This document shows positions 29,428-36,717 of a stretch of 36,717 nt of DNA, one piece after another (position 1 is the stretch's first letter; each line of letters opens with the position of its first letter). The DNA comes from Zarea fungicola (lineage: Eukaryota > Ascomycota > Sordariomycetes > Hypocreales > Cordycipitaceae). The notes under the pieces were generated by a model, which saw nothing but the letters and a program-made list of their open reading frames with translations, ran no database searches and was not told the DNA's origin. Position numbers and translations under genes: made by a program. The stretch is taken from positions 1-36,717 of the forward strand of contig FWCC01000475.1 in assembly GCA_900169235.1 (NCBI GenBank). The letters are read 5' to 3'.

Positions 29428-30111
29428 GCATCTTTGTTCCGCAGTCTTGTTTTAGACCTTTGGGTCTACATTAGCCATCTATAGCGTCTATTTCCAATAG
29501 AAATAACAATAAAAGGCCAAATTGGCCTGTGAGCATTTTTTTTTTTGTGGCATGCCATGGTATAATGATGGCAAGATACTCAAGTTCTACAACTTACCGG
29601 GTATGCTGCAAAACAAATGGAAATTTCACGTTGATTAGTGATCATATGCATTTGATAGAGAGCTTTAATTCTTTTTGTTTTGTAATTTGTAATTTTCTTT
29701 TTCGTAAAAAGTATGAAATCAGTCTTTATGCAATGCCTCAATAATGTAAAGCCTACCCGACACCGCTACTAGAAAGTGGATCGCTGGCTCAGGGCGGATA
29801 GCTCACGCCACAACCTCAACCTTGTGCACTCACATCAACCACAGAAAGTAATTGTCTATGAGATATAGATGCCTTCTTGTAGACTCTGATATTTCTGATC
29901 GTTTGCTATCCTGCGCGTCACAGGTGCAGAGCCGCAGTGCCCTCACCCCACCTTGGCTAGCAGAAGACTCTCCTATTCTGCTGCCTGTTTCTCACCGCGG
30001 GTCGCCAGGGCAGGCTGCCAACCGTACTAAACGTTCACCCTGGATCAAAATCAAATTGCCAAGTAGTGTCTTCTCTCCCCGCTTCATCACTCTAGGAGAC
30101 AAGTCGTCAGA
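29428..30111. other. Intergenic region between GH76 and TBCD genes
   Basis: About 680 bases. The first 320 are AT-rich and appear to be GH76 3' sequence; the remainder is more balanced and should hold the promoter of the tubulin cofactor gene. No gene is seen. Confidence 0.45.
29508..29513 (+). other. Candidate polyadenylation signal AATAAA
   Basis: AATAAA occurs 80 bases after the GH76 stop codon, in an A-rich context, with a T run 25 bases further on. Confidence 0.5.
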
Positions 30112-33100
30112 ATGAATGCCGCCGATGACGATTTGGACTTGAAAATACAGAAGCTATCTTCTGATCTTATTGTGGACCTCGACAAGGCGCTCATCACGTT
30201 TCTCCGCAAACCAGACGGCAATGGTGGCACGAGAGTCCGGTCGTATGTTCGTGCAAGAGATGCCTTTGCGGCTACCTGTGATGTAAGTTTGCCCTTCTTC
30301 TGTGCCACCTTGTTTACTTTGGAGTGAGGCCCTCACTGTCTCTCGCTATCTCCTACTTGGCCAGGGGACTTCCAAGTGTACTAACAAGTGTTCCATCAAG
30401 GTCATTGACAACTTTCAAGAGCTCCCCCAGCTGCTCGATCCCCATTTACCGAAATGGATACCCTTTCTTGCACAGTCTTACCTAGAAAATCTGACACATC
30501 CGCGTCGCAGCGCCGCGAAGCGTGACATCAGCAGCAAGTCCAAGGCGCTCGTGCCCGTCTCCTATGCCATTTCAAAAATCCTGTACACATTTTGCAAGGT
30601 GCGTGGTGAAAAGGTTATTGTGCGGTTTTTGAATGCGGAAGCAAAGTACCTAGAGCTACTGCTTTCTTCCATTGAGGAAGCTGAGCTGGAAACGGCCGCG
30701 GCCACTGCTTCGCCAGACCCCGATGCGCTGTTTACCCCTGTGCAAGGATGGACATGGGAGCAGCGATATATTGCATTACTCTGGCTGTCGCATCTGCTAT
30801 TTGCGCCATTTGACTTGTCAACTATCTCGTCGGTTGAATTTGAAGATGCCGCCGTGCCCAAAATTGAAGGGCTGCAGCTGCAAGACAATCTTCCTGGCAT
30901 CACACTGCGGATGCTGCCGTTGGCGATCAAGTACCTGGCGACGGCAGGCAAGGAACGCGATGCCGCCAAGGCCCTTCTTGTGCGTATGTCGATGCGGAAG
31001 GATATGCAGAGCCTCGGCGTGCTGGATAGCCTCATTGGCTGGGCGCTGACTTCGCTACGGCCGCGAAAAAATGTTGAGCAGCGCCGACCTGCCTACTTTT
31101 ACTTGGGAATTCTATCCTTTTTGGCAGCTATTCTTCGCTCGTCGTCTGAAACATCAGACTTGGATCGGCACCTATCTTCCATCTTCAATGCTGTCCACGC
31201 CGTCACATTTAATGACACGGAGGTGTCAAAAACTGTCAACGCCTTGGCACTAGCCAGGAAGATGATTATCAAGGTACTTCGCTCCGTGGTTGTCACCCTT
31301 CTGCGAAAAGCGAACCAAGACATGCAAAGTATGGAGGTGACGGAGACAGCAATCGGATATTTGCTGGAAAGCCTCTCCGACAATGACACACCAGTCCGCA
31401 TGTCGGCGAGCAAGTCTCTGAGTGTCGTGACGCTCAAGCTTGACCCAGATATGGCCGCGCAGGTCGTTGAAGCAGTTCTGGAGTCCCTCAATAGGAATGT
31501 GCTGTGGAACAGGGAGGAAATGAAGCAAGGAGCGCGACCAGTGCGTGACTTGTCGGCCGTCAACCACTTGGAATGGCATGGCCTCGTGCTCACACTTTCC
31601 CATCTTTTGTATCGACGATCCCCCCCTGCGAAGCAGCTCTCGGATATTATACACGCTTTGCTACTGGGTCTATCATTTGAGCAGCGTGCGCTATCCGGCG
31701 CCAGTGTCGGCTCCAATGTTCGCGACGCTGCCTGCTTTGGTGTGTGGGCGCTGGCGCGTCGCTACACCACGGCTGAACTGCTTGCTGTGCCGATGCAGTC
31801 TGTTTTTGCAGCAAAGGCGCATCCATTGGGTAGTTCCATCATCCAGGTACTTGCCACGGAGCTGGTTACGGCAGCATGCCTTGATCCATTTGGAAATATC
31901 CGCCGGGGGTCGTCCGCCGCACTGCAGGAACTCATTGGTCGCCACCCGGATACAGTGGAGGAGGGCATTTCGGTCGTACAAGCTGTAGACTATCATGCCG
32001 TTGCAAGAAGGTCCAGGGCTGTGGAGCAAGTTGCATCGAATGCGACAAAACTGGCCAGCCAGTATGGCGATGCTTTGCTGCACGGCATACTTGGTTGGCG
32101 TGGCGTCGGTGACATGGACGCTCCCTCGAGAAGAGATTCAGGTACCGCCTTCGGTTTCCTCACAAAGCTACTTGGGGCAAGCTCGCATGTGCCGAGCGAG
32201 CGCTTTCGCGAATCATTTAGTCTGATACAGGCTAGGCTTGCAGGCCTGGCAACTAGAAAAGTCGAAGAGCGTCATGGCCTGTTCTTGTGCTTGGCATCAC
32301 TTTTGGACCAATTCCCTGAATTTGTAAAGAATGACGATATGCAAGCGAAGGATACGGCAAGAGCTGGAATAGCAACTGTTTGCCAATTACTGCAAGACTG
32401 TCATGACACGACCTATAGACGACCGGAGCTCATCGCCGAGGCGGCGAGTCGTTTATCTGTATCCACCGTTCCGCTCCTACAGGTCATTTTATCAAAAGAC
32501 CATGCAGCAACAATCCTAGAGCCTGGAGGGCTGCTGTTATCGCCAGCAAGACCTGGCATGTATAATGAACTGCTAGGTGCTGTTCGTGCTTTGGAGCAAC
32601 GTGATTCATCAGTTTTAATGCTCGCCAAAAAGCTTACGCTGCTTACTGCCACCTGGCTGGACTTTCCTGACAAAGAGACTATCGAACCGGCATCCACAGC
32701 CGCCTTACTACTTCTCATTATATCTACTGACGACAATCGCACAAAGCTGCTTCTCGAGTGGGCAAAACTCATACAATACCGCCCTGCAAGTAGAGCTGCC
32801 ATTCTCGGCCAAGGCTACTTTCACGTACTTGCCATGGCACAACCCTTGGCCGATGTCACGTCTCAAAACGCAGAATGGGATGATGTAGTCAGCGAAGCCT
32901 TCCTGGCGCGCTGGATCGCCGACCGGCAGGTAGAGACACGCGTATCTATCTTGCAGAGCCTGATTCGCGCTCGCGTACTTGTTACGAAGCCACTCTCTTT
33001 CCTACCTCTGCTACTGGATGGCCTTAATGACTATACGATAAACGCCAGGGGTGATGTTGGCTCGCAAGTACGCATACAGGCTCTCAAGGCTACACAAGTA

Positions 33101-34024
33101 CTGTGGGAAGGAATTGGTGAAACGACGGGCACGGAAGACTGGGTCGTCCAGTCAGTTGAGAAGCTATTTTACAGGATACTGCGGCTGTCTGTTGAGAAGT
33201 TGGATCGAGTGCGCCCAGAGGCGCAGGCCGTCTTGTCGCTTGTTATACAAAAGAGGTACCGTTATATCATGGGATGGTATCGTATCATCACTTATAGGTA
33301 AAGCTAACTATTTGCCACTTGCAGCGAAACAACCGATTTTGGAACGCTCTCTACATCGTCCAAATTGTACTTTAAGACGCTGCTTGAGCTCCTTATGTCT
33401 GGGACGCTCCACAAATCCGTGGCAGCAACGGCGACAGCCGACCCCGTCGCATGGACATCGCAGCTCATGGCGGGCCTGGTGGCCTCGGCCGATACAGGCC
33501 AAGAGGACCTCGTAATTACCAGCCGCGCTGCCATTACCGAATTCTGCCAGGAGTCAAGCGAGAACCTCCAAATGGTCTGCGGTGCGCTCATTCACAACCT
33601 GGGAGCCTACCATGCCGAAGATGTCATCGTCGTACCGACGCTCGAGGTGATTGCATACCTGTTCCACGCGGGGCTCTTTCAGCAGAATTGCGGGACAAGC
33701 TTGCGCACTCTGTGCCTACAGACGCAAAAGGCTGGATTCAAGACAGGCAACATTCGCAAGATTCTGGCGTGCGTCAAAGTGTATGGCAGTGTGGCAGCGC
33801 TGGGTGCAGATGGGATGCTGGAGGCGAGGAGGAGACTGGGGGCGCTCATGTTTCATCCGTGGCCAAGAGTGAGGATGGCAGTGGTGGATGAGGTTTGGGG
33901 GTTCATGGGCTGCATCGGCCAGGACGATGGCGTGAATGTCGCGGAGGAGTTGTTGGGAGTGGACTGGGGAAAGGCAGACAAAGCGGCTATTAAGACAGTA
34001 GTAGAAAAGTTGCAGCTGGTGTAG
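30112..34024 (+). CDS. Tubulin-specific chaperone D (tubulin folding cofactor D; yeast Cin1 / fission yeast Alp1 type)
   Basis: Three exons, 30112-30282, 30401-33255 and 33325-34024, encode 1241 residues, near the usual length of the family. Intron 1 (118 nt) has a TACTAAC branch site just before its acceptor and joins FAATCD to VIDNFQELPQLLDPHLPKWI, a hallmark N-terminal TBCD stretch. WEQRYIALLWLSHLLFAPFD and many HEAT-like helical repeats follow. The C-terminal cofactor D region includes VRIQALKATQVLWEGIG and, after intron 2, TSSKLYFKTLLELLMSGTLH. TBCD captures beta-tubulin and, with cofactors E and C, assembles alpha/beta-tubulin dimers in the cytosol. The start at 30112 is the first ATG of the frame and directly precedes an acidic NAADDDLDLKIQKLSSDLI helix. 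No lesion is seen. Confidence 0.93.
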
Positions 34025-36717
34025 AGATGGGATTTGGTGCTTGTTCTCAAGAGTTCATACCATAATAAGTGAGGGATAGGGCATACCGGGACCGCTATGT
34101 ATTCACTACCTGTGTCTCGGCTTGAAGCGATGCAGAATACGCACATGATCTCGGCATATGCTGCTACAATCTACACAATGACTGTTAATCTCAGATATAT
34201 TCCTGGCACGAGCCAGGACAAGTTTCATGACATGCAATGTTACGACGGCAATACTTGATCATGTATTTCTATGTCAAAGTAGCCAGCCGGCGTAGAGTAC
34301 TACATGGGCAAAAGAGCAGCAAGCAGCATAAACAGAAAGGCAGTGAAAAAGAAGAGAAAGAAAAATAGAGCCGAGTTTCACGGAACGTAGCATACATGTA
34401 CGACGTGGCACGTAGTTTGAAGCCACGTGGCGCACCCATGCCCGTTCAACGGATTTGGTGACACAAGCATTCGCCACCATGGCATTCAGAGCAACTTCCA
34501 CAACAAAGGCAATGGTCGCGGATGCTCACATCCTGGCAGAAGTGTCATGTTTTCAATCTCATAAGCATTTTTAATGATTTTTTTTTAAATAAAGAGAAAA
34601 CTGCACAGACGATTTCTGAGGATAATAGACATGTGCATGCATGAGATGCTGTTCCTAGCAGGTTAGACTGAATCCGAGGTACCTACAAACAGACCAGGCG
34701 GGGGGGGGGGTTCAGTATTATACATCCGGCTCCTGCCTGCCAATCCTGCATCCGAGACAAAGGAAAAAAAAAGAGACATGACAGAAAAACCTCTCCCAGC
34801 CCACAAAAACTATCGTAAAAAGTCGAATCCGCGGCAGACGCTCAAATGTGGACTGGCTGCCTGCATGCAAGCCTGCAGATGAACCCATGCAGTCGGACAT
34901 GGTTGTTTATGCATCTCAATATGGAGTTGAGAATGGGAGAGGGACAGGAAAGACTACACACAAAGAAACCCCCCGCTAACCTTGCCACAGGATTTTTTTT
35001 TCCTTTTCCTACTCTGCCGCCTTGTTCTGAATACCGAACGACAGTTGTCTCGGGAAGCTTGCGACTAGTTGTTACTAAACCCCTGTCGGGACTCACACGA
35101 TCGTTGGTCTTGGCTGGAGTTAAAAAGGAAAAAAAAAACGGTCAGTATGGGTCCGCATACTACGTTGTTTCGAGTTTGCGCCGGCAACAGATGTGAAGGC
35201 GGCCAAAAAAGAAAGTAAAAAATTTGCCGCATCATTAATAAGCTTCAATTTGGTGGCCGACTTGTAGTAATTAGCGCTGGAGCATATTTTCTACTCTACT
35301 TTATTACGGCTTCATTTTGTGCCCCCGCCCTCTCCTAACAGCTCCTCTTTGAGCATAAGAATACAGACGAAAATGAAGTGGTTGGATTTTGAACTGTCGC
35401 TCGGCTATCGCTGAGCGGATTGTGTCTGAGGACAATGCCAAGCAGGGATGAAGCCCCCTGTTACTGTTGGCCAACCTGCCAAGCATCCGTCCCACACCAG
35501 CCCTTCTTGCCAGTAGGTTGTCGGCCGAGGCATAGCATACTCAGTACATTTCAAAGGGCGCAGGCAGGGGACGGTTATACAAAAAGCTAAATTTTGCAAG
35601 TCTGACAGAGTGACAAGCAAAGAGAAAAGTGCCGGTCAGCCGTTTTACGTGGCGGAGAGAGCCCTGTAATTTGCTGGGTCGGGTGGAAATCGCAGACAGG
35701 GAAGACTGACCCAGATAAGCCTGAAATATTACGGCATGATGGACAGCGTTTCTTGCTGCATTGGGCCAGGGTTACGATCTTACCATGGTGGTACCATACC
35801 GAGGGATGAAGGGGGGCTGGGCTGGCTGGGCTTGCAAGGCCAGTATCGAGGCCTCAGGTTCTGGGGCGGTTTGGGGCGCGGGCGCATGCCAGGCAGTTGA
35901 GAGAGTCGAGGGGGTTTACACTTTACGGGGAAAGTAAAGTACGTTGCCATAAAAAATAGTCATGGATCATACGTTGGTTATGCGACATCCAACTACACAG
36001 TTACTGACTTGGTTATTAGAATGCGACATACCAGTACCATAAAACGGACGGGGTACAGTGCAGAAGTGGTGCAGAATAGCCCATTTTTGCTGTGCCGATA
36101 AACACATTCGATACCGCGCACAAGCCTCATACCGTATCGTTGTGTATAATCTAGAACCGATTATTGGGCAATGTTTGAGGCGAGTGGCGCCGGCAAAAAC
36201 TGGGAAACATGTCGAAGCTCAACGCCATGGTTGGCTGATTGGGGAGGTCAGATGCTGACTCGGGGGTAATGCGCGGGTGGTTTTGATCGATTTCATGTTG
36301 AGATATGAAGCGGAATTGAAATGTATCAGCAGCTGGCGACCCCAACTGGGCAATACGTATGGGATATGCAGTAGTTATCATATGCGAGGCGCGAGCCTGT
36401 GCAGCGCATGATAAGAACAAGGCTCTGGTTTGATGGTGGTGGCCGTGGCACCAGATGGAGCGTCCGTGTGTGGTGTGCGCGGTAACGGAGGACGGAGTGT
36501 CGATCCAGATTACGACCAGCCTGGCACTTTCTAGGCAACAGTTTTTCTACGGGTTGGGTGCCAAGATGCAGGTGCTTGCAATGGATTGTGGTTGGCATTC
36601 GGATGAAGAATGGGGAACCGGCCGCAATTGGGACGGACATGTACGGTGCCAAATCATTTCGCTGCTGTAACTAGTCGGTTCGGAATCCATCTATTTACTG
36701 GGTGTGATGGGTAAGTT
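34025..36717. other. 2.7 kb without a recognisable gene
   Basis: The open frames here are short, overlap on both strands and show no domain signal. The region contains GAGGTACCTAC at 34676-34686, an 11-base G run at 34700-34710, A/T-rich runs at 34577-34595 and 34989-35005, a TACCATGGTGGTA palindrome near 35782, and a G-rich stretch (GGCTGGGCTGG type) near 35815-35880. It probably contains 3' sequence of the TBCD gene and promoter sequence of a gene beyond the window. Confidence 0.45.

Noticed and set aside
1..36717. tRNA, rRNA, CRISPR array, or biosynthetic gene cluster
   Set aside because: No tRNA B-box with matching A-box or acceptor stem was seen by eye, no rRNA or spaced-repeat array, and no core secondary-metabolism enzyme; the single ABM protein is not enough to call a cluster.

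Overview
The window looks like nuclear DNA of a filamentous ascomycete. The evidence is short GT-AG introns (about 50-120 nt) with CTAAC-like branch sites, GPI/WSC-type cell-wall proteins, two glycoside hydrolases (GH16, GH76), and an AT-rich transposon relic with the TpA excess expected from repeat-induced point mutation (RIP). I infer Sordariomycetes, possibly Hypocreales. No base or frame evidence suggests bacterial or organellar DNA.

Layout. 1-1317: decayed pogo/Fot1-type DNA transposon on the minus strand, its C-terminal end cut by the window edge. 2063-3992 (+): five-exon F-box protein, convergent with a two-exon hotdog-fold thioesterase (4233-4856, -). 5830-7128 (+): PEX12, a peroxisomal RING ubiquitin ligase subunit. 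8385-10748 (+): cell-surface GH16 enzyme with WSC domain and a GPI signal. 11647-12318 (+): YhhN/TMEM86-like membrane protein, convergent with a three-exon calcineurin-like phosphoesterase (12407-13522, -). 13959-16145 (+): a decayed M3 thimet-oligopeptidase/saccharolysin gene. 16568-16994 (+): small ABM-domain protein. 17889-20412 (+): six-exon anoctamin of the Ist2 type. 22515-25238 (+): five-exon protein with an N-terminal helical region, a Cys/His-rich centre and a C-terminal SH3-like domain, containing a local double frameshift. 28156-29427 (+): secreted GH76 mannanase. 30112-34024 (+): tubulin folding cofactor D. 34025-36717: no gene seen.

The genes do not form a recognisable biosynthetic cluster or operon-like system. 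They are mostly housekeeping (peroxisome import, tubulin folding, ER-plasma membrane contact, wall remodelling) separated by long intergenic gaps. The two wall-active enzymes (GH16-WSC-GPI and GH76) are about 17 kb apart and both lie downstream of clear TATA boxes, but nothing shows that they are co-regulated.

The points most worth a second look are the compensated frameshift in the SH3-type gene (about 23966-24025), the partly RIP-mutated transposon with an abrupt boundary near 840 and duplicated ends, the M3 peptidase pseudogene that keeps its HELGH motif, and the GH16 enzyme that has a GPI signal but no visible signal peptide. I found no convincing new multi-gene system.
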